Assembly (NCBI RefSeq): GCF_028389875.1
Contig: NC_084702.1
Location: 72,389,582 to 72,453,581 of the forward strand
Reading direction: 5' to 3'
Length of the DNA stretch: 64,000 nt
Origin: Rhea pennata
Taxonomy: Eukaryota; Chordata; Aves; Rheiformes; Rheidae
This document shows positions 26,601 through 37,800 of the stretch, piece after piece. The notes under the pieces were generated by a model. It was not told the DNA's origin, did no database searches, and saw only the letters and a program-made list of their open reading frames with translations. A program made the translations under genes and the position numbers. Positions within the stretch are counted from its first letter, which is position 1. Every line of letters begins with the position of its first letter.

Positions 26601-27539
26601 TAGCAGGTGATTGACATTTAAGTATAGTTGGCAAATATCCTTGGACATTCAATTCCAGACATTCTCTAAAATACATTACAGGATAAGAATGGCTGTTATT
26701 TATCCTTAGCTGAAGTTTTGGGGAAAATGGCAAATACTGGAGCACCTAGCTTCCTCTTTACAACACTACTAGTTTATTACCTATGAATTACAGGTGCACC
26801 TCCGTTATCTGGATTAAGGGAGAGTGGAGATTCCACTAGGCACATTAGAACACAGCTGATAAAGGCAGATGCTCTGTGAGCACTGAGAGAAGCTCTGTAG
26901 AGCATGAGGCAAAGATGCTTAAAAGTCTCTAACAGGGCACAATATTAGGTCAATAAAGCTTCACGTCAGCTCAGCAATGGCCTGGCTCATGTTGATGCAG
27001 CCAAGTAACTGAAATAGCTTTGCACTTGTGGAGCTGAGCTAATCATCCATCCCAGAGTGCCCTAGCTCCGCATGAAAACAACCTGTGTGTGCCTGCATGA
27101 TTGATCTGAAACCTGGATACATTGCACAGAGATAAATTATGAGTGGCCTGTAACTAAAATAAAAGAGACAGAGATAAAGCAAATTCTTCTACGTTAGCCA
27201 GCTAGAAGAACTTTTATAAGCTGTATCAGCAAAAGGACATTTTACTTGCAAGAACTTTAAAGCTCTTAAAGAACAATTTCCAGCAATCATATTGGTCCAT
27301 TAGTAGATGACTTTAAAAGTACTAACAGATGATTATAAAAGTAGAAGTATTCCAAAAATATTTGTTCCATTGAGAAGAAGCAGGATACTATGCTAGTGTC
27401 AGTAGAAGAGAAGAAATAGTTGGTTATTAACTGATGGTCTGACTAATACTAAGTAACATTTAACAGTCAGAAAATGCTTTTTTTTTTTTTTTTTAATCAC
27501 TGAGCCTAGTGTATTTGCACCCAAGATTACTTTAAGACC

Positions 27540-28480
27540 TGACCAAGGAAACTTCTGTCTTGATGGGGATAATTTTAATCTTGGAAAATTATAGGAGGTT
27601 GGAAGTGTGCCATTGTTTGAGCAGGGCACACCAGATACCTACAGACTACTTTCCTTGATGTAAGAGGTAGGCAAAATAATGGAAAACTGATACAGGATTT
27701 GATTAATAAAGAATTCAAGGCTATGTATACAGTTAATGCTTGGCAACATGACTGTGTAGAAAACAAGTCTTGTTCAACAAAGTCTGTTTAATTTTTAGAG
27801 ATTGTTTGGCTGATAAAGATAACAGTGAGCATGTCACGCAATTAAATCTGGGAGTATGATGGAACAAAGGCAGCACTCACCATTAGCAGAGCACACACTG
27901 CACGGATTAAGAACTGCCAACATCCTCCCTGAAACAGGTGTTTCTAATGAGGTTCTGCAAGATCAATACCAGGCTCAGATGTGTTAAACAGTCTCTTCAG
28001 AAATCTGGAAATAAGTAGAAAGTCACTGCGGATAAAGTCTTTCACAGGAAAGTTTGGAGGAATGGAAAATAACAAGGAGGATAAGGCAGTTTTACAGAGT
28101 AATTTCAGAATCTGGTCACATGAAAATGCATCATCTTTTTAATATAGCCAAATTACAAGGTTAGAAAATTTGGAGCAAGGGTTGCGGGCTGCACCTACAG
28201 AATATGGTCTGCCAGCAGGAATGCACCAATTCTGAAAGGATTTAAGGGTTATAGTGAACAAGCAATCGAGCATGAATTCCCAGGATGATACTTAGACACA
28301 AGAGACTAATGCAGCCCTTGGTTGTTAGGAACTTTAATGGCTTAGGCTATAGGAAGGCCAGACACAATGGTATCTTTACCTTTTCTACCACTAATGTTGC
28401 AAATCAGTGCATAGCAGCTGTATTAGAAAGGCTTGCTTCCATAACTGAAAATGGTAACCCTTTCAACCACAAACGTTGAT
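27540..28480 (+). mobile_element. Decayed CR1/L3-like LINE fragment (reverse transcriptase and 3' region)
   Basis: Several stretches in order resemble the DNA of CR1/L3-type LINEs: GAAAATTATAGG near 27586, the region with CAAGTCTTGTTCAACAAAG near 27763, and GGGTTATAGTGAACAAGCA near 28247 followed by CTAATGCAGCCC near 28306. All frames are broken by many stops and indels, so the copy is old and inactive. The edges are approximate; a matching stretch may start as early as 27280. Confidence 0.5.
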
Positions 28481-29154
28481 GAAACCTTGCTTCTGCGTGG
28501 GTATTAACACAAATGCATTAAAACCTATTTCTAGACTGAATTCTTAGGAGCATCATCCCAAGTCTTAATGCAGCAGAACTCCTGGTACACCAATGGTGTA
28601 ACATCTCTTGACACAATTCTCTTCTGCATCCAAGATTTTCAGTTGGCTCTACTATACCTAAGACAGAATTCCTAATTCCCTGTAAACTCAGCTAAAACCT
28701 TAGAGTCAAGTTTGGTTCTTTAGCATGGAACATCTCCTTTATAGAGTTTGTGAGAATGACTGGGTTATGTTAGCTTTCTGGGGCTATTAGAGTACATTTT
28801 TGGAGAAAGACAGGGCTGTTGACAAAGGTGTGATCGGTTAAAGGTATAAGAACACTTTGTAGAGAAGAGTAATATCCTTATTAGATCAAGTGATACAGTT
28901 CAGGAAAAAAAACACAAAGAAAATGCAACTTCAGACTAAATTGAGAAAAACTGCTCAGAACTTCCTTGTCCGGACAGTCTGAGAGGCAAGGGTAGGCAGC
29001 ATTGGAAGTAGAAGTGAGCGTTAACAAGAGGAGGGACGATCAGTCACTACTATCCAAGCCTGTGAGGAATAAATGGCTCTCATTTATTGTCGTCTGTAAC
29101 ACAGAAGTAGCGCAGACTTCTGGAACACGGAGGTGTTCTTAACACAAGTACTTA

Positions 29155-29171
29155 ACACACACACACACACA
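29155..29171. repeat. Short (CA)n microsatellite
   Basis: About eight CA units lie in intergenic DNA. The tract is short and only possibly polymorphic. Confidence 0.85.
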
Positions 29172-30903
29172 AGTAAATTTGACTGACAAGCAGATTGCCA
29201 GCCCACCACAATGGTGGTTTTCAGCCTGTAGTATGCAGACTGCAGGGTATTTAAGAAATCTGCAATAGGTGACAAAAAAAAAAAAAAAAAGCACTCCTGA
29301 AAGCTTAAAAATACAGCCCAGTGGGATTTGTTCCTCCACTGGAATAATTTTTAACAGCTAGAAAACTCCAAAGGTTGCAGATCCTTGTAATGACTTATAA
29401 AGTTCTGACATAGGCAGAGGTGGGTAGGTTAAGTAGCTAAGTTGGTAGGATTTGCCTGTCAGGCTTAATCAAACCTTTGCTCTGCTGAGTTCAGGGTCTT
29501 CTTTCCAACCCTAATGTAATGGACATCCAGAGCGAGGGTGAGAATCCCTGTCCCTGAGCCTCCATTATTTCATGTCTTTACTATTAAAGCTTTCAGAGGA
29601 GAGCTAAAGTACACCACTTTCCCATTTGTATTTAATCCACATACAGCAGAGAGAAGTCCACACTGTTTGTGTCCTGATATCCTCCTTAATTTTCTCTTAT
29701 TCCAAATGCTCCTAGGCTGGATTCTGTGCGATATTCAGCGACATCCTCCAGCCAGCACCACACCATCTGACTATAGCATCCCAAGAGCTCTCAGCCTTTG
29801 TTGTTGTGTTGCTGCACATCAAGTATCCATCTTGATTAGCACAGAATTGCCAAGTCATGATGAAAGAATGCTAATACTGCTGATTAAATCTGCACAGATT
29901 ATGGAGCCACAGACATGTTTGTCACAAAGCTCGTGAAACTTTGTTTAGAGCTGTAATTAACTCTCTCTCCTTAACAGTAATAAAGCAAAATATCAGCAGT
30001 TGCCTCAAGAAAATCAGTACTACCTGTATGTTGTCTGCGCTGAAGTTCAACTTCTCTCTAAAGGCCCCTCTGTTTTATTGGGAGAAGATGGGGATTGGGA
30101 GGTCTTGCTGCTTCCAAATGGTGGGAACTGTCATGGCTCCTTCCCATCTAGGGACTAAATGACCAAGCAAGTCATTTAAATCTATCTAGTTAATCTGGCT
30201 AAGCAGTGAAATCAGAAGCACAAACAACATTGAGATTTGATGCTCTTCTCTACTCACCTGGACAGCTTGGTCTTCGAGCGGAAGAGGATGAACAAACAGC
30301 AGTAATGGAAACGACTTCAGAAAGGGACAAAAACTAGAAGACATTCATTCCCTGGCACTTCCAGAGATAAACACATCTCATGCCTCAAGTGCTTTTACCA
30401 ACTGCGCGTGCTCAGCAGAGACAAATCTCCACATAGGCTAAGGTAACCTCCTCTGCACCTTTAATATGCCAGGCCTTTCAAAGAAGGAATGCCACAAGGG
30501 TACATCTGCTACATTTTGGGCAACAAGACAGTTGTTGTGCAGGGCTCAAGGGGAAAGACACACAGACGGATGAAAGCAGAAAGGAAAAGGTTCTATTTTC
30601 TTCCTGGATTGCAGCCTGAACCTCCCCTCCCTAGAGGCCAAGCTACCCTTTTCCTCATCATCTGCCCTGTCATCATTCAAGTTACGTTGCCATTTGTGCT
30701 TGGGGGCACTGCCAGGAACTGCACGGAGCAGTCCAGACATGCCCCTGCAGCATTCCCCCCATGCTGCTCTCCATTAGTCTCCAGCATCCTCTCCTTCCCC
30801 TGGTCCTTCTGCACTGCAGCTATCCTTTGGCCTGGTGCCGTCTGGGACTCCTCCCAACAACAGGATGCCTCCCACCATCCAACTTGCCGAAAGAGCATGA
30901 TAT

Positions 30904-30962
30904 CCCCCCCCCCCCAAAAAAAAAAAAAACCAAAAACAAAAAACAAACAAACAAAAAAAAAA
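30904..30962. repeat. C12/A14 homopolymers followed by an AAAC-rich tract
   Basis: A C12 run (30904-30915) joins an A14 run (30916-30929) and then CAAA/AAAC units. It lies at the upstream edge of the CpG island and is a likely sequencing trouble spot. Confidence 0.9.
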
Positions 30963-31329
30963 CCTAAGCACGCAGTTGTTTCTAATTCCCTGGCCGCGCA
31001 GGCACTGTGCTGGGGGATGGCGAGGAGAGCACACAGAGAAGCCTTTGGGTCCTCCAACCCGCAGGGCGCCTGGGACAGCCGCAGGCCTGCGGTGACACCT
31101 CCAGAGGGGGCCGCGGAGCTCTACCGAGCCAAACCGGCGCCCTCCGCGCGAACCGCCGCCTCGGCGAGACCGGGAGCGACCGGGCGGGGATCTGGAGGGC
31201 CGGGCCGGGCCCGGCCGGCCGCGGCCACCGCCTCCCGGGCCGCCCCTCCACGGCCGCCCCTCCGCGGCCGGCCCGGGCCAACGGCCAAGCGGCGGCAACG
31301 GCGCTTCCCGTCAGCGCGGCGCCGCCTCG

Positions 31330-31337
31330 TGACGTCA
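31330..31337. promoter_or_regulatory. Perfect CRE palindrome TGACGTCA
   Basis: A full 8-bp CREB/ATF consensus (GTGACGTCAC with flanks) lies inside the CpG island, about 50 bp upstream of the first E-box. CREB/ATF binding is plausible for an unmethylated CpG promoter. Confidence 0.65.
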
Positions 31338-31384
31338 CACCCGGCAGCGGGCGGAGCCGAGCGACCCCCTTCCGCGGAACCCGG

Positions 31385-31394
31385 GTCACGTGAC
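31385..31394. promoter_or_regulatory. E-box / CLEAR-type palindrome GTCACGTGAC (first copy)
   Basis: This 10-bp palindrome is the preferred site class for USF, TFEB/TFE3/MITF and related bHLH-ZIP factors. It is identical to the copy at 31688-31697. Confidence 0.65.
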
Positions 31395-31425
31395 GGGGGG
31401 AGGTGCCGGCCTCGCCGGCCCTGCT

Positions 31426-31431
31426 CACGTG
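31426..31431. promoter_or_regulatory. E-box CACGTG (second copy, TCACGTGG context)
   Basis: CACGTG core with TCACGTGG flanks, 41 bp after the first palindrome. It belongs to the same E-box array in the UBAP2 CpG island. Confidence 0.55.
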
Positions 31432-31544
31432 GTTCGGGGCCGGCGGAAGGGCGCGCGCGCTGGCGGTGTGTGCGGGGCGAGGCGCGGCCGCGGCGCGCGC
31501 GCGGGCTGGCGGCGGGGGCGGGGCGCGCGCGCGGGCCGGCCGGT

Positions 31545-31572
31545 AGGCAGGCAGGCAGGCAGGCAGGCAGGC
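31545..31572. repeat. (AGGC)7 tetranucleotide repeat
   Basis: Seven perfect AGGC units lie within the CpG island. They may vary in length between individuals. Confidence 0.92.
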
Positions 31573-31595
31573 GAGCGCGCCGCCTGGTGCCGCGT

Positions 31596-31601
31596 CACGT
31601 G
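31596..31601. promoter_or_regulatory. E-box CACGTG (third copy, GTCACGTGG context)
   Basis: CACGTG core with GTCACGTGG flanks, placed between the AGGC tandem repeat and the fourth GC-alternating tract. Confidence 0.55.
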
Positions 31602-31649
31602 GCGGGGGGAGCGGCCTCGCGCGCGCGTGGAGCAGGGGAGGAGGAGGAG

Positions 31650-31741
31650 GGGGGGAGGGAGAGCGAGCGAGCGAGCCGCGAGGGGCGGTCACGTGACGGT
31701 GGTGGGCGCCGCTGCTGCTGCTTTGTGAGCACATTGGGCAG
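31650..31741 (+). other. UBAP2: Inferred 3' end of UBAP2 noncoding exon 1
   Basis: The sequence GCTGCTGCTGCTTTGTGAG followed by CACATTGGGCAG leads into a donor GTACCG at 31742, a good CAG|GT context downstream of the E-boxes. Joined to exon 2, the UBAP2 frame reads back to an in-frame TGA at 31726-31728, which closes the 5' UTR. The start of this exon is unknown; the left coordinate is nominal. Other donors in the island cannot be excluded. Confidence 0.5.
31688..31697. promoter_or_regulatory. E-box / CLEAR-type palindrome GTCACGTGAC (fourth copy)
   Basis: Second full 10-bp palindrome, 44 bp before the inferred exon 1 donor. It may lie within or just upstream of the transcribed 5' UTR. Confidence 0.6.
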
Positions 31742-31991
31742 GTACCGAGCGGGGCCGGGCGCGGGGAGGGGGCCGCGAGGCCGGGGCCCCCGCGCCCCGC
31801 TCCCCCCCACACCCGGGGGGCTGGGGGCGCGCGGGGGGCGGGGGGAGCGGGCCGCGCTGGCGTGCCTCGGGCCCCCTCCCCCACGCCTGCCCCGCGCCGG
31901 GGGGGGGGGTTTGGGCCCGCGCGACGCGGGTGGGTGGGGGCGACCGCCGCGGGGCCTCCCCCCCCGCAACGGTCCGGGCGCGGCGGTGACA

Positions 31992-32005
31992 CCCCCCCCC
32001 CCCCC
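31992..32005. repeat. C14 homopolymer in the CpG island
   Basis: An uninterrupted run of 14 cytosines, near G-runs at about 31900-31910. It could form i-motif/G-quadruplex structures and is a likely place for sequence-length error. Confidence 0.9.
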
Positions 32006-34750
32006 GCAACCGGCCGCCACCGCCTGTGGCCTCCGGGCCGGGGCCTGCAGCGCCGAGTCGCGCCCGCCGCTCCCCGTCCCCGGGGCCGCTCGCCGTCCCG
32101 GCGGGAGCTTTGGGGCGCAGGGCCCGGGGGCGGCGGGTGCCCGCCCCTGCCCTCCCCGCGCCGCGCCGCACCCGGGGCCTGCCGCCCCTTCGCTGCCTCT
32201 CGCCGCGGGCGCGGGGCGGGGGGGAGGCGGCTCTGCCCTACTTTTCCTGGCGCCCTCCCCACTGCCGGTCGCTGGGGAGGAGGCTGCGCCCTGCCCTACA
32301 TCGCCGGCGCGGCGCCCCTTCCCCCCGCGGGGCGCGGGAAGGGGGCGGCGGAGCGCGGGCCCGGCGCCCTGTGAGGGCGAGGGGGGAGCGCGGCGGTGGC
32401 GCCCTGCCCCACACCGCGCCGCGCCCCCCCTGCCCCCGCAGGGGGCGAACGAGCTGCTGCCCCCTTCCTCCCCCCAGGCAGCACTGAAGGAGGCACCTCC
32501 GCTTTGCGCCCCCTTCGCTTCTGGCACCCGTTCTGCTGAGGCGGGGGTTTCTGCTGCTTCTCTCCTCCCCCTCCTCGTTTCTCCTCATGCTCTAGAAGAG
32601 GCCTCGGGTTTTCTCTCCTCGCTGGTTCGTGCCTCTCCTCGCTCTCCATGGGCGAAGCGGGGAGGGGGGAGAAAGGAGGACTGGGGTGCGGGAGATAAGG
32701 GGGCTGCGCCTGGACCCTTCAGAGGAGAGCAGCGGTGGTGGAGGGGGTGTGCCTTCAGGTTTCTTCCTAATCCTGACTCAGGTCAAAGGAGAGCTGACAG
32801 CCCAGGAAAGGAACAAGTGGGTGAATAACTATTGATTTGTATGTTGTGTATAGCTTTACTTCCATGTTGTCTTTCCTCATCTTCTTCCTGCGTGCTTCCT
32901 CTCCGGTAAGGGGGGCAGGGCAGCCGTGTCACCATCACAGCTACAGCTGTATGCAGTTTGCTAACAACAACACCTCAACAACAACAATGGGTTACTTGAG
33001 GACATGACTATGAATGAACTGTTCTCTGTTAACCTCCTGTACCTAGTCTTTCTCTACCCCTGGTTATGTGTAGTTGCTGAGAATTGTAAGTCAGGACAGG
33101 GCTTTGCTCTTGGGCTTGCTTATGTGCATTTTAAAAAGCAAGCTCTTCTGTGTTTGCTGCTGTTGCTGAAGGAAATCACAGCAGGAAAGTGAACTGGTAG
33201 AAAGAAACAACACAAGAAACTATGTGTAGAAGGGGATTTGTTTCTCCTTCAAATCCACTTGAAGGATTTGAGCTCTGTGATGTTAAATAGACTTTAAAAA
33301 AACATGCTGAAATGTCTGTAATGCTGTTTGATACTGCCTGAGAGTAGACTTGGGTGAACTGGATTCGAAGCTTCTCTTTTTTAGGTGTGTTAACGTCCTG
33401 GGCACGGATGTGCAGCCACTCTCAATTAGGTTCAAAGAAACATACGGTCTTGTGAAACAGAAACTAAGGGGTTTGTGTTGAGCTATGTAGGGGGAAGCTC
33501 ACAAGGGCCTGCCCACTTGTTTTCTTGCCACCAGGCAGCAGTCAGTTCCTAGTCATCTCAGTTTGAATATATGATGAATGCTTATAATAAAGCAGCAGAT
33601 TAAGGCAATGGCCTCTGGGATGGTGGTGGCTGGTGAAATGGAGGGGCCTTCTTGGCATGAGAGCAGCTGTTTTTTTCAAGGAGAGAAATTGGAGCTGGAT
33701 CTGAGTGAAGGAAAGGGAGGGGGAGGATGTGCAGGCCTAGAGGAGCAGCACTTTCCGTTGAAATGGAGCCCTTCACAACAAACAGCATCAACTTAGCCTT
33801 TTGAAGGCCTTGCTTTTTCTAATATTTACCAGGTCCTTTTAGCAATTCCCTTGGTTATATCATATTCTCTAGTGGAATCTGGGTTTGGATTCCTACCTGA
33901 CTGACTTGGTATTTATACCTGAGCCTGATCTCTGTGTGGTGGTTTGACCTAACTTGTTTAAAGACTTTATTTTTAACCTCATACTAGGTAACTTCAAGCA
34001 AGGCTTAATCAGTTTGCAGCATTGATGATGTTTTGGGGCTCCTAGAATGTTACGTGGAGAGACTGGATTAACTGATGTAAACAAATTTTGATGTATGCTC
34101 TGGGAAGTGAGCATGCACTGTGTTTATAAACTCAACAACATTTGGTAACTTAAAGGGAGGGGCAAGGAGTGGTGGGAAAGCTTTATTTTGCTTTTTCTAG
34201 TTGCAGTTCTATTTTTTTTTAATATAGTAGTAAAAACAAAGCTATGGAAATTCAGAAATTAAGACTGCCTGTTTCATTTCCATTGTTTTGGCCACTCCTC
34301 AAAAAAGGATCCTGGTGCCATGAACTGAGAAAGTGACTTTGAAGTTAACAAACTTATCTCTAAGATCTAAGGAAGTTAAGGAGAAACTGCAAAGAAAAAT
34401 CTTGTCAATTACCAGGATCTTATCTTTTCTCTTTTTGGTTCTCCCATTTTTAAGCTGTTCTATTGGAACTTAGAAGTAAATTTGGGGTGTTTTATATTTT
34501 TTTTCCAGTGACTTCTATTTTAGCTGATGTTTTCTCAATAAAATGCATTTTGGTATGTTTTTTATCTCTTGCTAGTGTCCCCTAGTGATACTAGTAATAG
34601 CAGCATAATTAATAGTGCTTGAGAAATATATGTATCATAGAATAATTAATATTCTATTAATAACTAGTGTTAATAATAATGTTTATTAGTGATTTCAGTA
34701 ACATTTAGTACCAGTACTTGGAACAAGGCTTTCATGAGAGAATAAGCACG

Positions 34751-34753
<3 letters not shown>

Positions 34754-34802
<49 letters not shown>
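34754..34802. repeat. (AT)n microsatellite
   Basis: 49 nt of uninterrupted alternating AT/TA, about 24 units, in UBAP2 intron 1. It can extrude a cruciform and is likely polymorphic. Confidence 0.97.
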
Positions 34803-34807
<5 letters not shown>

Positions 34808-37800
34808 TATCTTTGACTTTTATTTAGTTAAATCACAGGATCAAGATCCTGAAGAACTTCATTTTGCTCTCAGATTTGCAACAGCCTGGTATGACCTTGG
34901 TAAAAGAGAAATCAAGTGACTTTTCGCCTTTATAAGAGAACTGATTACTGAAACTCTGCTCGTGATGTATCTGTATACTTCAAAACTATTGAATAGAAAT
35001 ACAAGTAGTATCCACTTTAATACATTTTTTTTGTGATAGTCTTTTGCTGGATTTTGTTTTTTTCTGATACATTCTGCTCATTTGTAGCCCATTACAAAAT
35101 TGCTTTTCAAAGAAGACCTGGTTTGAGCTAGTACTGTTTTTCCTATAACTTCCCTAAATAATTCTTACAGTGACAGATATAAAGAGAAGTTGTAGAGTAG
35201 CTCCTTTGCAATTACTTAAAGTTCATGTTTTTCAAAAGTTGTACAGAAAGTTTCTCCATTTTGCTCTAGCATCAAAGTCCACACTGTTCGAACTCCTGGC
35301 TCACCTGGGGAGGCTCTTACAGCCTGCCTAGCATTATGTTATTTTCAGCTTCCCTCCCCCTCCATTAGTTCTCAATACCGTGAAGAAAAAACAATGACTA
35401 CAGAAAAGATGCAGTCCTGGATTTAGCAGGTAGATTATAGGTGATACAGGCTTATGCTTAAGATCTCATGGCTTGCTTTTACTACTTCACAACTCTTTTG
35501 CTGAGTCTGTTGTTTTATGTTCTGTATGGATTGTAAAACTTGCAAAGCTGTTCACATAACCTACCTTGCACACTGTTCCCTTGGATGAGGTTGTTGCTAC
35601 TCTCAGTTCTCCTGAAATTTTCTTTTGTCTGTCTTTGTTGGGAGATACTGGGAGATACTCTGGCTTCTTTTGAAGGTAAATTCATCAAGCTTTCCCACCT
35701 CCCTCTCTACCTCCTTAAATCAGTCTTCCAACAGATTAGCTTGGAGGAGCCACTAACCTGATTGAATGTGCTGCCAGTTTAATTTAAAAACAAAGACATG
35801 TTTCTAGTTTTGAGAGAGCTTTGATCTTTCCCGAAACTTAAGGTTCACCCGAAATAGTACTGCTGTTCCAAACCTTACGATTTTTTTCTTTATCATGCAA
35901 GAAACACAGTTTATTCCAGATCTGCAAGAGATGCTAGTTCATCAGAATTTGTGTTCCAGAATCACTTAGTGTTTGAGTTCTATGGTACATGAAGAAAACA
36001 AAAATATTTTCTCCTCCAGAGAAAATATTTTAACCTCCAGATTTGAGCTCTCAGATTTATTTTCTTTTAGGCCTAGTTTAATGGAGGGGGGGGGGAAGTC
36101 AATCTGTTAGACAGCTTTGTGGTTGAAGGTATAAAACTTGAATTCTGTAGATGTGACCATGTTCTTAAATATACTTAATAGTAGTAGCTGTACAGTGAGG
36201 AAATCTTTGCAGTTTTACTTTGTGGCATGAGTTTTACCTAGAACATTTCAGTTGTTTCCTATGACTACAGTTCTGTTTCTAGAAGTAGATGTTTGCAGCA
36301 TGATGCTTTAGAGACCATACTGAGATTGCTTTTGAGCAAAGAAAACTAAAATTTTCTTTATCCAGTATTTGTTTTGAGAATAGCGGATATAAAAACAAAA
36401 AATGGAGCATATGGCTTTTGAAAGTGTTTTTGTTTGCTCCATTTGATTTTAAGTATTAACTGAATTTTGTGGCTATTTAATAGTAAACATTTGACTGTGA
36501 TCATGTTTGTGATCACATTGTTCATGTTTCCCTGTATTTGGGGGAAACTTCTGTTTTTTTTTTTTTTTTTCTTTGAAGTTTTGTACTTACTTTTCTTGCT
36601 TGATTTTAAAACTTGCAGGTCATCTTAAATAAATTTCAGCAATGTGAACCTGAAAGGAATCCTGGTGCCACCCCCCCGCAATAGAGGGCTGTGGGCAGGG
36701 AGCACATGGTTTACTATAACGACAAATTCTGGTGCGTGCTCTTGATGCTAAAGGGCTGATTATCTTTTGGTAGTGGTCTTCTATTTTGGATTTGGTCACA
36801 AGTTTTTCAGACCACTGACTTGTGATCCATTTTGAGACTGACGTGACAGTGACCTAACTTACAGATGTTAGCTTTGGGTGCTTGAGTGGACTGGGGAGGA
36901 GCAAGACTAAAAGCAACAGAATTGCACTTTCCAGTCTTGTGCTTTACCTTTCTTTCAATAACCACTGACTGAGTTTCTGAATGTTTTGAACATGTAGTAA
37001 GTGCTAGATGTCTGAAATTAAGTTTACAGAAGACTGAAGCAGCATTATAAGCTTATTGGAGGCAAGTTAATGAGTATCTAAAGGTTTTTTTCGGTGTTTG
37101 TGAAAAGTTTGTGACTGCTGATACAAGTCTTCAACCTGTTGAGTTTCTTTGCTGATTTGTGATGTCCAGATAGTGGCTGTGTCCAAGAACTTTTCTTTGT
37201 GTTCAGGAAAATATGAATATTATCTTTCTTGAATAGTTCTCCTGTATAAATATGATGGTTGTGGGATGCTATGGAAGAAAATACACCTTAAAAAGTATCT
37301 TGCTGCAAGGAGTTTTATACCTGTACTCCAGTCTTCATTGTCTGCAGTTTTCTCCTTTGATGTATTATGTTGTTGTATTGTAAGACCTAATGACTTTTAT
37401 CCTACTTGGTTTAATTGAAGGAATTATAGTCTTTCACTTTTTCTTTATGTGACCAACTGAGCAAAGATACTAGAATTTAAGTACATAATGAAGCTGCTTG
37501 TGAGGCATTTTTTGATAACAGGTTGTCAGTTCCAAGACTTCCTTCCCATTTTATTTTACATTGTCAGATCTGTTGTCCTTCAGGCAAACTCAGTTGTGTC
37601 TCCTTAAATGCCTTTGAGAAGGGGGTGGATTCAAGCTGAATTTGGCAGAGGTGCTAGTGACAGTAGTTCATAACTCATGATAGGTGGAAAGCTGAATGGG
37701 TTTTGGATAGACATTTAGAAAAAATATTGCAAAAATATAGTAAGATTCATATTTTAAATGTGAATCATGGAGTAATTGGGTATCTGAATTCTAGCAGAAC

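Larger units (their letters stand above)
23641..30989. other. Intergenic region between DCAF12 and UBAP2
   Basis: This is non-coding, AT-rich DNA between the candidate poly(A) signal and the UBAP2 CpG island. It contains a decayed LINE copy near 27.5-28.5 kb, a T16 run at about 27479-27494, a short CA microsatellite at about 29155-29171, an A-run near 29274-29290 and a C12/A14 tract near 30904-30962. The longest frame, 132 codons at 29538-29936, has no recognisable domain or splice support. I see no gene here. Confidence 0.75.
30990..32540. promoter_or_regulatory. UBAP2: CpG island promoter of UBAP2
   Basis: About 1.5 kb is extremely GC-rich and dense in CpG, while flanks on both sides are AT-rich. 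It holds GC boxes (GGGGCGGGG type), a perfect CRE, four CACGTG E-boxes, several GCGCGCGCGC tracts, an AGGC tandem repeat, and G and C homopolymers. It lies upstream of the first UBAP2 coding exon in the right orientation, and the human gene also has a noncoding first exon, so I infer this is the UBAP2 promoter. The transcription start is not determined; about 31.4-31.7 kb is most likely. The long open frames here on both strands come from the lack of AT-rich stop codons. Confidence 0.85.

Noticed and set aside
29538..29936. 132-codon plus-strand frame
   Set aside because: No recognisable domain, no splice context and ordinary AT-rich intergenic composition; its length is within chance for a 64-kb window.
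30677..31057. 126-codon minus-strand frame with a Phe-rich hydrophobic run
   Set aside because: The hydrophobic run is the translation of the C12/A14 homopolymer tract.
30982..32527. Minus-strand frames of 426 and 310 codons over the CpG island
   Set aside because: Same GC-composition artefact; no domain, and the two overlap each other and the plus-strand frame.
30489..32828. Plus-strand open frame of 779 codons over the CpG island
   Set aside because: It is Arg/Pro/Ala/Gly-rich low-complexity translation. Long frames appear on several frames of both strands because stop codons are rare in such GC-rich DNA. It also runs through homopolymers and the promoter motifs.
33930..33965. GTGGTGGTTTGACC motif resembling the start of some bird retroviral LTRs
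   Set aside because: Only a short similarity; no polyadenylation signal, matching end or target-site duplication was found nearby.
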